A DNA stretch of 64,000 nucleotides, taken from NCBI RefSeq assembly GCF_030272615.1, contig NC_081405.1, positions 26,738,272 through 26,802,271 of the forward strand. The letters run 5' to 3'. The DNA comes from Cryptomeria japonica. Taxonomy: Eukaryota > Streptophyta > Pinopsida > Cupressales > Cupressaceae. Position numbers and translations under genes: made by a program. The stretch's first letter is position 1; each line of letters opens with the position of its first letter. Below, piece after piece: positions 34,496 through 46,400 of this stretch. The notes beneath the pieces are model-generated. The model was not told the DNA's origin. It saw only the letters and a program-made list of their open reading frames with translations, and searched no databases.

Positions 34496-37400
34496 ATGGC
34501 TTCTAAATTGTGTCAATCTTCTCCCGCTCTGGGACTCCCCAATGCTTCTCTGAAGCCTAGATTGCGTCAATTGACGGAAATTCCAAGGCAGACAATGAAA
34601 TCGTGGAGAAATCTGCCACGGAAGTCATCAAAACACAGTCGCAGTTCAGTTTTCTCAGTCCAGATGACTATCCAAATCCAGGATCAGAACCCATCATCTT
34701 CTGTCGACTTACAGTCTGTTGACGTTAATGACAATGGGAGTGTTGATTTGGCGGCGACGACAGCTCCTAGAGATTTGGTCTCTCTACCCAGTTAATTTTT
34801 TTGCGTTTTCAATGATTTGTTTCTGTACCCATTTCGGTTTTGGCCTGAAAAATCCTTTTTTTATAGTTTTCGAAGTTTCTGTCAATTCTCAGAGATTGTG
34901 GTTTTATGCAGGGCCTCTGTCTGTAACAGATCTCGCTACGCCGCCCAGCCATGGATCTCAGGTCCGCGTGGCCTATCAGGTAAGATGTGATCTATTGCTT
35001 AGTGTGTGTAAATTATCTTTGTTGAATTTAATGAATTTCGTGCATACGGAGTCGTACAGACAGAGGATTCCGGTATGGAGTAATCTATGCCATAGTTTAT
35101 CTGAAATTATGATATACCTTGTGGCGTAACTGATTTGGGGCGCCAGCTAAAAATTGTAACTTTCAATATGAATCCAATTGATTAGGATGCATTGCATAGA
35201 CGAGGATGATATTGGTTGGCATTTCAATGTATGTTTGAGGGGTTCATAATCGATCCTCTTTGCTGAAATTATGTCCACGAGGATTGGGAGAATCTTGCCT
35301 AATGTCTCACAAATGCTATCCGTGGAAATATTTGGTTGAATACTCCTAACGTTTGACTAATTGGTTTTTAATATGTAATACTTAAAGAAAGATAGGTTTG
35401 GTTTTCAACTAAAGATATTTTTTTTTCTATTTTGAACTGTTGGACCAATAGCCTGGCAAGAATTATAGGTCGCATTTGTTTTTCAGGTTTAACGAGACCA
35501 ACTTGTTTAAGAGCTATGGCCCAGTGATTTGGAAAATTGCTGTAGATTATGCTGATGATTCTTATTCATAATCAATTTTTCAAGGTATTGAGACTTGTGG
35601 TTTTGTTTGGAGTTTAGGGAGTTCCTGGAGCATACAGTGAGGCAGCTGCAATGAAAGCTTATCCACACTGTGAGGCAGTACCTTGTGAACAGTTTGAAGC
35701 TGCATTTCAGGTGTGTACATAGTTTACATGGTACTTAATTGAGGGAGACAATTGAAGTAAGCTCGTCGGTTACAAGTAGCTTGGCAAACTATCGAATGGA
35801 TGCACAATGTCTCACAAAGCTATTTGCACAAAACTAAACTGTTATTTTGGGTTCAAGATCCCTGCATGCCTCATCTTGGCATTTAATGGAGTGGTTGTAT
35901 GTATTTGACATTTAGGTTTGGGTTTTACTGAACAAAATTTTACTCCCTTATTAGCTGCACAGAATTCAGAACCCTCCCCCAGACAAATTGCTTTATAGTT
36001 CCTGCATTCTTACCTTACTACTTTTCTTTTTGTTATTTTGAACTCTTTTGGAGCAGATCAGAGGACTGGGCTCTTACTGCGTCATAATTTCTTTACCAAC
36101 AAAGATGGTAAATTGTGATTGCATAAGCTAATATTTTTTTCTCTGTTTTGGCAGGCTGTTGAACTGTGGCTCGTAGACAGAGCAGTGTTGCCCATTGAAA
36201 ATTCCCTTGGAGGCAGCATTCACCGTAATTATGATCTACTTCTTCGCCACCGCTTGCATATTGTGGGTGAAGTGCAGCTAGCAGTTCATCATTGCCTTTT
36301 AGCACTTTCTGGGGTGAAGAAGGAAGAGATCAAGCGTGTTCTAAGCCATCCACAGGTGAAGCTTTTGTGGTTTACAAGGGGTTTGTTTCTTCTAGTTTTT
36401 TATTTCATCATCTGTTTGAGTTTGACAGCTAAAGTTCTTGACAGGCACTCTCTCAATGTGAGCATACACTGAGTGCTTTGGGTGTTATACGTGAAGCAGT
36501 AGATGATACAGCAGGTGCAGCCCAGGTAGTATCATTCTCCATCATCACTCTTTGGTGAACTTTGCAGAGATAGAAACTGGCATTGTGTTCTATTGAATAA
36601 TTGAAAACTAAATTTTGCAAGCTTTTCAATCTTTTGTTTTTGATCTTGAAAACTACAGTGTGATATGTTCATCAGTTTTCAAAATCTAAGTAAAGAATCA
36701 AACAAAATACCCTTGCATAATTTGCTTAAAGAATCATTAATTACTTTATGTTCTAATTTTGTTTTAGTTTACATGAATCTGCAGTTCATAGCTGCAAATA
36801 ATCTCCGAGACACGGGGGCTGTTGCAAGTGCCCGAGCTGCTGAGATTTATGGCCTTGACATTGTTGCCAATGGGATTCAGGCAAGTCATTATCAATGAAC
36901 AGTAATATTACATGATACATAATATGACTGGAAGGCATCTGCCTATAGACATTTTTTTTTGATATATAATTGTCCATGCAGGATGATTCAGACAATGTTA
37001 CTCGCTTTTTGATGTTGGCCAGAGAACCAATAATTCCAAGAATTGACAGGCCATTCAAGGTGATTTTTCTTGACTTGTGCACTTTCTCCTATGGTGTTAT
37101 TGGATTATTTATATTCATTCTGATAATAAATACAGTTTCAATTTGTTTACTGCTTTTGTTCGCTAGCATTGAAATATGTATATCTTTTGCTTTGCTAGAC
37201 AAGCATCATGTTCACGCTCGAGGAAGGACCTGGAGTACTTTTCAAGGCACTTGCAGTATTTGCTCTGAGAAATATCAATCTAACAAAGGTTTTTTATTTT
37301 CAGATATATAAAATACACCTTTCTAGTCTGGTTAGCTGTTTAACGATTTAATTTTCCTAGTCTCACTAAATATTTTGTACAATTTTACAGAAACCAATAA

Positions 37401-40400
37401 GTGATATAACTGGTAAATGAGAACGGGAATAGATCCTCTTAGGGAAGAGCTTGGGTTGCTGCCTTTCTTTCCCATTTAGACGATTGTATGTTTTATCTGA
37501 TTGGCAGTTTGACTCAAAAAGAATTTCTGTTATATCTTGGCAGATAGAAAGTAGACCTCAAAGAAAGCGACCTTTGCGGGTAGTTGATGATAGTAACACT
37601 GGTGCTGCAAAGTAAGTAATTTATTGTACTTGATTAAGGTTAAATTGTTAGTTCCATCTGCAATGTGTGTTTTTAACCTATGTAAAGAGTATTATATCAT
37701 GTTGCAAGCAAAAGCATGGCATCTGTACATCCATAAGATCCCAAACAGAGAGTTGCATCCTCATCTCAGCAGACTGACTAATATTGGCAAATACAAAAAC
37801 GAGTAACAACCTCTAACCATATAACATGTAATGTCCCCAACCTTTAAGAAAGTGACTTACTCAAATTAATTGATTAAGTTGTCCAAAATAAATCTGTATT
37901 TCATAAGGATAACTTTAATTAATTAATTTAATTATAAAATAATGTGAAAATAATAAAATAATAAAATAAGCCACTTATTAAATAAAGTCTCTAGTTGGCC
38001 TAAGCTTCTAGACATTTCTTGGAGGTCTTTATAAGGAGGTTCCTAGGATTGTAGGAGGCATGCTGAGGATTTAAAAAACAATTTATGAATTCTGGAGACA
38101 AAAACCTTCAGGAGTTTGATAGAAGGGCTAGATTAAACCCTAATTCTTCCAAAGGGGTGGATTCGTGACGGAGTTTACATCTGAGCCAAATTTGCGAAGT
38201 CTCTATTAGAGACACATTCGCAAATAAGTTTTACTATTAGATTTAGTATTCATATAGTGTTTGCTTTTGAGTTTATTTCCGAGTTTGGCATAAATATATG
38301 GGAGTTGAATTCTATTCTATTTGGTCTGTATGACTAAAGCTGGCGTAAGGGTCTTGTGAAGGTAATAATCTTAACGGTTATTAAAGTGCTCATATCTTTG
38401 TTGGCCCAAGTATTCATTCTACTGAGTTCAGTTATATATTGTCATTCGAAGAATAAGAGCAAGACTAATATTGTCAGTGTGATATTATTGTGTGGCCCCA
38501 AGTCTTATTCAACATCCATGGGCAATACTTGCAATTAGTAAATATCCATATTGGGCAGTTATTGTTGTAGCCATGGTTGTCATGTATATTGTGGGCTTTC
38601 TATAGCGGTCATTACTTGAGAGTAGTAGAGGTTTGTAAAGTTCAGTTAGATACCACGGGAAGACCGACAAGCCAATCTAGGAGCAGATATCGCCTTCGCC
38701 TTTGTCTTCGACAGGGCTCAGGTGACAACATTGAGCAGACGGAAATACAACTATATAGACTAGGAAAGATGTGGACGACTAAAAATTGTAAAGCATTGAC
38801 AATCCATTGAAGCGCCACAAGAGGTTGTGTGTGCCAGGGTATTGATAGTTTGCACAAGGTTCGTGAACTACAACAAAGCTTATGCTTACACTTCCTAACA
38901 CAAGCAATATTGAATATTTCTGCTAGAGGTTAGATATCTGAATTGCATTCATAAGGATTGGCGACAATGTGATTAAGTTTCGGATTGATGGTTCTATATT
39001 AGAAGAGTGTACAATAGGCATTCACAAGGAGTCTCAATAGTCTGATCTGTAAGCTATTATAAACAATGTTAATTGAAGATGTGATTCTCCGGTTTAGCAG
39101 TAAATAGAACAATTTAATTGAATGTCATCTGATTACAACTAGCCTTATCTTAATTTTCCTGAAGTGGTGATGATTTGAGTTACCATATCTAATTAAATGT
39201 TCTGTAGTACATTATAGCACATATATTGCTTATAAATATATTGTCAAAAAAATCTGTTACAAAGTAAGCCAGGGATATTTCAGTGGTATCAAAGCTAGAA
39301 TTATGCCAGCCTGTGGGGTACTTAGATTGATCACGGGAATGGAAGAAAAGGACAATGAAATTGCAGCTTCTAAAATCGCTAGATGGTACAAAAGTTATCA
39401 AAAGTATAATGATCTTTTAACCTTCCAAGAATATCTAAGTCTGACAGGAAATATTATACCCGTGAATGAGGAGATTATCAGAGTTCTTGATCAATACTCA
39501 GGTTAACCTGAGAATATCAAAGCCATCAAATCTTTTGACAAGTACTACATAAGAAAAAGGAAAGAAGAAATGAATTTTGAATCAGAATCAGAATCCCAAT
39601 CAAAGTCAAAAGAAGGTCAAATTGTGTCTGGTCAAGGAGGACTTGATGCTTGTGGAGATGGAAAGGTTAAAAGGCTTGAGGATTTTACTAAAGACACAGG
39701 TTCTGAGTATGATGAATCAGAGTATTGTCTTAAAGACAAGTTGGACGGAGAAAATTGAAATGAATGAGAAGAGTAAAGAGCTGAAGCCAGTAGGAATGTT
39801 CTTGAAAGAAGAAAACTCAGAAGTCACCATTGAAGAAAGGATGGAAAAGAAAGAGGAATTAATTGCTTGTGAGTTGCAGCCTACAAATGATCATGGAAAA
39901 TACAAAAATCAGTCAACGTGTCTAGAAGTTTGGACTCCTAGCCAAATAGGTGGAAGCCTTAAGGAGCATGAAGCCACATTCACAAGTTCACTTCAGTCAC
40001 ATGAAGATATGGACAAGCAAGAATCAATCCAATCTTCAGATTCCTGCTACATGCAAGGTATGACAGCTCATAGTGGGATTGATTTCCCTTGTTTGTACAT
40101 CTGATTACGTTGGAAGAATACATTAGGCATATTGTCTTAGAGATCTGATTGTAGAGACTAAGAAATTGCCTAACAAGAAGGTCCTTCAGTTTGATAATGT
40201 TTGGTTTGTCACTGATACTTCACTATGGAGTTGGTTGGAGGCAAAAAACATAACAGGTAAGGAGGTGCAGGTATGGATCAGTTTAATGTCAGCTAAGGCA
40301 GCTGGAGCCTGGGAGAATGTGTGACTTTCAGCTGGACACCTCTCATAGACCAGCACTTATGAAGAAGCAACCTGTATTGGAAGAAGATGCAATAAAGGAC

Positions 40401-43400
40401 AACAAAGACACTTTGAAGAGGTGTGAACATGATTCTATTTTTCTAAATTTGACCAGCAGTCTTTTGTTATCTCATGAGCCTTGCATTGAGGACACTCAAG
40501 AGTGGTTTGATAAGTATGGGGTGAAAGTTGAAAATTCAGATTCCTTACAGTCTGATTTTGTATTAGCAATTGAAAAAGAGCATGATGTAAATGGTTCTAC
40601 TTTCTATTATGATGGTGATCCCTTGACTGAGCGTGATGGTGACCAAGCTTCCAAACATGGATATTGTGTAGAAGATGTCATGAAGGAAGCTGATTTGAAG
40701 AGGCATTATTATGAAGAAAAATCAGAAAAGTTTTATGAAGATAATAGGCCCCGTGAGTTGCATCATGCAAAAGGTCAGTTGAAGGTAAATGAGGATATGA
40801 TTATTGCAACCCTAACTCACTTTGATGGTACTCATAAAATGATGGTAGATTATTGTTCGAAGACTCAAGGGAGGCACAAATGCCTTGAAGGAGAACCATC
40901 TCTTGCAGACTTACAGGTACTCAAAGAAGCTTTGGTTGTGATGAAATCAGATTACCTACACTTGCTTTCGGATAGATATATCTCCTCTAGCTTGATGAGA
41001 TATATTTTGATGCATTAAGAAGAAAAGAAGATGAAGTTGGTAAGCTTTACCTATGAGCTTAGCTTACTATGGATTCCTTGAAGAGTACTCAAATGGCCTT
41101 TCAAGAATCAGTAAATCAAGTTGATGAGCCTTGTTTGGAGTTGAGCTTGATACATTCTTCATCATCGGAATTAGACATTCAATCATTTTTTGCAGCCACA
41201 CCTAAGGAAGAGGAAAATAATGCAAGAATGGTAGAAATTAAACACATAGTAGAGGGGATGGAGGATCTTCATAGGATTTAGTTTGTAACCATGAAGAAGA
41301 TACTTGTAATTTTCAGTTGGATGCTTCTTTTTGACCAGCCTTTGTTGAGGAGCAACCTCTTAGTGAAGAAGTTGCAATGAAGGCTCAAACTATGATCAAA
41401 GGAGAAAAGATTGTTGATACTCCTTGTGGGCTATCAAGGGATGATAGTGGTGCAATTGGGGAAGAAATTATCCTTGATTCAGAATGGAAGAGATCTTCTT
41501 GTGTTTTGACATCTCATCGTGAAGAGTGTGATTTCTTGATTGGACATGGTGCTGCCCTAAAAGAAAATTCTGATTTTCCAATTGTTGACAGAAGTACTTC
41601 AGTTGGGGCAGTTGGCAATCTTGAGGAGGATGGGTTTTGGTGCGGTACACACTTTGGGACAACAAAAATTAATGGCACACCTATGAACATGACAGCCAAG
41701 AGGATGGACCCTCGAATCAAGCTTGAAGCATGTAATTTTCAGTTAGAGACATCTCTTGGAGCAGCACTTGATGAGAAACCTTCAACAAAGAAGGAAGAAT
41801 CGTTTGAGGCTCGTGAGGACACTATGGAAAGGTATGACTGCCATTTTGATTTTTTGCTTGGAAACAACAATCCCTCGTCATTGCATAATCATGAGATAGC
41901 AGCCACTTCACATGAGGATGATGGTATTGAGGAGTCTTCCAATATGGGCACCCAAATTTTGTGAGGAATGTATTGACGATTCAAGCCACAAAGGTTCTGA
42001 TTTTGTACATCATAAATTAGAGGATGTAAAGAAGTCACAAAGTACGCGTGATGGATGGCTACAAAGAGATAGGAAGTCCAAGTGGTTGACTGCCCAAGCA
42101 AAACAGCACTTACAAGAGGAACATTCAGGTTTGTGTGGACATGAAAAGAGGTATGGTTCAGAAATTTCTGTTTGTATACATCATGAGGACCAGGAGATAA
42201 TTCTTTTAGAGAACCCATTGAAGGCTTAAAACATAGATGAAGATGAGATAGTAGAGCACACACTTGGTGGATCAGCCACTAGTGTTATACCTACTCATGT
42301 AGAGGGCAGCATAAGCAAATTGGCGGTTGGACCTTTGGTCATTCGAGGACAGATTGAGGAGTTATCTGTACTGGAGGCTCACATGGTGGAGAGTATATCT
42401 TTTGGACCAGCATATGAAGGAGTGTACATGGATGGTGGCATCACTGATTCAGCTTTGTTTAAGCATGTGAACACACTTGGAGAAGCCATTGATACATTTC
42501 TCCCTCATGATATATTATTGGAGTATGGAGCTTCAGGATATGAGATGTGCATGATCAATGTTCTTCATGTTGAGTGGCACTCACTTGGAGTGGATAAGTT
42601 TCAGCTGATCTTTAGTATATGGCACGATGAATTGCACATAAAGAGAAGCATTTCAACCCTGATTCATTCGGTTGTAGTCCACACATTGGGTTAGGTAGCT
42701 GTTATGTATTGCTGACCACAGAGATTTCAGTTTGTCTTTTAGGGACAGCAGCTGATTGGAGGAGTTGGGGAGGTTGGTATCATCCTTTTCTTATTGGAGG
42801 TTGGCTTATTGATAAGCTCACATCATCCTTTGTGGTTCCAAGTCGGTTAGATGCTGTTCTGAATTATAACAGCAGCATGTGATGTATTGTCAGGATTGAC
42901 TATGAACTTAGGATGATCATTTTTCACATCCATGGAAATTCATTCAGATTTAGATGGACATTTGGCATTGGTGGCATGAATAACAGAGTTGCAGGTTTCA
43001 GCACTGCTGGTTGCTTCAGAGTGGAGCAGCAGGGTGATATAGTGTTCATCTTATGGCTGGTTTGGGATCCTGGTGGTGCAGCAGAGAATTGCTTGAGGAC
43101 AAGCAATGTTTGGGCTGGAAGGACTGTAATGTCCCCAAGTTTTAATAAATTGCCTTAATTAAATTAATTGAATAAGTTTTCCAATATAAATCTTTATTTC
43201 ACAAGGATGACTTTAATTAATTAATTTAATTATAAAATAAAGTGAAAATCATAGATGACACACTCGCCGAAAACTCGGGGAGTGTCAAAAACTCACACTC
43301 ACCGAGTTTTTGAGCCTGGCGAGTAGATGTGACTTCTACTCGCCAGAAAACTCGCCGAGTTTTTGCCAAAAACTCAACGAGTTCGTTAAAAAAACTTGCC

Positions 43401-46400
43401 AGCCTGTTTGCCTTAACCGAAAATGGCATCACTGATTTGGAGAGGCAGGCTATGGAGGAGGGGGGGGGATTTGGTTTCAGGCTGGATGACATTGAGGAGG
43501 ATGAGGATGAGGATGAGGATTCATTGCCAGTGCTAGAAGCAGGTGGAGACATAGCTTCATCCAAGATGGAGGATGAGTCTCAATCAGCCATACCAAGCGA
43601 GGAGGCACAGTCACGCCCACAATAGACTTATACGACTAGACAGTCTAGACCCTCTAGTTCTACCTCTCCCCATTTATTTGCTAGAGCTGGGAAGAGGAAG
43701 TTGTAATTGTAATTTGTAATGATGTATTTACTTTTGTTTTTACCAAAACTATTTAGTAATTTACTATTTTGCTTCCAGGCTTCCAGCCATCAGCATTCCT
43801 CATGAGGATGCTGTTTCTTTTGTGTTATCATTTATTGACTCATTGGATGCATCTTCTCATTAAATTTTGCAAAAAAAATGCATTTTTAACTAAGTTTAAG
43901 CGTGTTTTTAAGTTGCCGAGTTTTTCCCGAGTTTTTCTCGAGTTTCCCCAAGTTTTTTTCCTAGGGGCTTGGCGAGTCGAGCCGAGTTGCGAGTAGTTCA
44001 ACTATGGTGAAAATAATAAAATATGTCGCTTGTTAAATAAAGTCTCTAGTTGTCCTAAGCTTCTAGATGTTTCTTGGAGATCTTTATAAGGAGGTTCTTG
44101 GGATTGTAGGAGGCATGCTGAGGATTTAATAAAAGGCTTATGATTTCTGGAGACGAAAACCTTCAAGAGTTTGACAGAAGGGCTGGACGAAACCCTAGTT
44201 CTTCCAAAGGGGTGGATTCGTGATAGAGTCTACATCTGAGCCGTATTTGTGAAGTTTCTGTTAGAGACAAATTTGCTTATAAGTTTTACTGTCAGATTCA
44301 GTAGTCATATAGTTTTTGCTTTTGAGTTTATTTCTGAGTCTGGCATAAATATATGGGAGTTGAATTTTATGCTATTTGGTGGGTATGTCTGAAGCTGGCA
44401 TAAGGGTCTTGTGAAGGCTAATCATCTTTCCAGTTATTAAAGTGCTCATATCTTTGTCGGCCCAAGTATTCATTCTACAGAGTTCAGTTATATATTGTCA
44501 TTCGAAGAATAAGAGCAAGACTAATATTCTCAGTGTGATAATTATTCTATGGGCCCAATTCCTATTCAGCATCCATTGTTTACACCTGCCGTGGGCAATA
44601 CTTGTGATTACTATTATAGTTGGAGTAAATATCCATATTGGGCGACTATTATTGTAACCGTGGTTGTAATGTATACTGCGGACTTTCTTTAGCAGTCATT
44701 ACCTGAGATTAGTAGAGGTTTGTAAAGTTAAGTCAGATACCACGGGAAGACAGACGGGCCGATCTGGGAGGAGATATCACCTTAGCCTTTGTCTCCAACA
44801 GGGCTCAGGCAACAACATTGAGCAGACGGAAATACACTAAACTGCCCCAAGAGGTTGTGTGCGTTGGGGTATTCACAGTTTGCAGAAGGTTGATGAACTA
44901 CGACAAAGGTTATGCTCGCACTTCCTAATGCAAGCAGTATCGAATATTCCTGCTAGAGGCTAGATATCTGAATTGCATTTATAAGGATTGGCGACAATGT
45001 GATTAAGTCTGGGATTGACGGTTTGAAAACATGCTTCATAGATGATGAGATTTAGAAGAAACAGAAATAATTTACTGTCATTGCTTACCGAGATGGCTCT
45101 CCATAGCATACATATCCAGATGATCACCAACCCATGATGATCAGTGTTCAGGTCCTAGTGGATGTGCAGTAGCATGCATGTCAGTTGATAGTTCATGAAT
45201 TGCATGATGAGTGCTTGAAGTATCTGTGATAAAGCATCAGGGTACCCTAACTGTTGCCAAACAATTGTCTCCATCCTTCCCAAAATTCTCTTATCTCAGT
45301 CGATCTCTGGAACACTTGAAAACTGAATTATCATGCAGGAGAGTTGATAATGGGCTAGGAATAATCTTATAATGAAGGGCATGAATGAAATGCAGCCCCT
45401 CTGTGGGTCATTTTCCTTGATCCAAGTTTGTTGATTCTTTATCTGTGAAGCAGGCTTTCCATACCAGCAAAGGGTGCTTCCTTAATCATCCAATTCAAAT
45501 AGGTAATTAGTTAAGGTAGGAAAAGTATAGCTGATGTTTTTGGCTCAAGTGTACCAAGATGATGCCTCACCTTTCAGTAGATTACATCAATCCTCTCTTC
45601 AATTAGGTCGTCAAATTGACTTGTTTTCCTAGACACCTATCTAGACAGCTTTTTTTTTTCTTATTATTCCAATCACCAACAAGGAGCTCCAAGCTGGTTG
45701 ATGTTGCTTTAAGGGGTTAGATTATGACCTAACTTATCAGGTTCACTGCCCACCCCTGGCCCCTGAACCTAGCCTGAACAGGTTCAGGGATGTGTTCCCT
45801 GGATGTCTGACATGGGCATGGCCTGAATAGCTTGGTGTTTGTCACAGGCATACCAGGTCACCTGGACACTGCCCTTGGCAAACCTGCTCAAAGAAATGAA
45901 CAAATTTATAATGTAATAACTTAAAAGACACTGTAGGGCATGAGTCTGGTATAATAAAACTGAAATAGATGTAATCTTTAAGATTGTTCACCTCTATTGC
46001 CATGCCTGCTGCACTCACATAAAACTAAATGATGCAACCTCTGTACTGTTGATTGTGAACAGATTAAGCTTTATAAAGATGTGTGGTATGAATTGAAGAT
46101 AGGAGCAAAATAGAAAATTGATGTCTTTTTATGGAGATTAGTATTCTTTTTGGGCAACCTTGTGCACCTCATATTTTGTTTTGATTAGTATAATAATTAT
46201 CATCAGCTTCATGCCAAATGATGTATGTATCATGTGATATGATTTTACTAGAAGGGCAGTAATGCTGGTTGTAGTAGTGGCATCAGAGGTTTTGGGAGAG
46301 AGGGTATATGATTTTATGTTTTTTCCATTTGCAGCCTTACATAAAGAAAAAGGCTAGGAAAGTGTCTCAAATATCTTAATTGTTTTTCAAAATAAAAATA

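Larger units (their letters stand above)
37827..45022 (+). mobile_element. LTR retrotransposon without recognisable pol (LARD-like Ty3/gypsy derivative)
   Basis: 5' LTR 37827-39282 (TGTAATGTCC to ATATTTCA). Primer-binding site TGGTATCAAAGC at 39284-39295, matching initiator-Met tRNA use. An internal region of about 3.8 kb follows. A GAGGACAAGCAATG phrase and the polypurine tract TTTGGGCTGGAAGGAC (43109-43124) precede the 3' LTR, which begins at 43125 with TGTAATGTCC. The last two signals and the LTR start are the style of Ty3/gypsy chromoviruses, but no gag, protease, RT or integrase can be recognised, so it probably moved with help from an autonomous relative. LTR copies match at about 85-90% by eye, so it is old. 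It looks incomplete on the right and its internal reading frames are broken in several places. A hAT element sits in the 3' LTR. Confidence 0.8.

Noticed and set aside
34719-35129. Plus-strand open frames across ADT exon 1 and intron 1
   Set aside because: They run through a clear splice donor (34791) and acceptor (34911) in the wrong frame.
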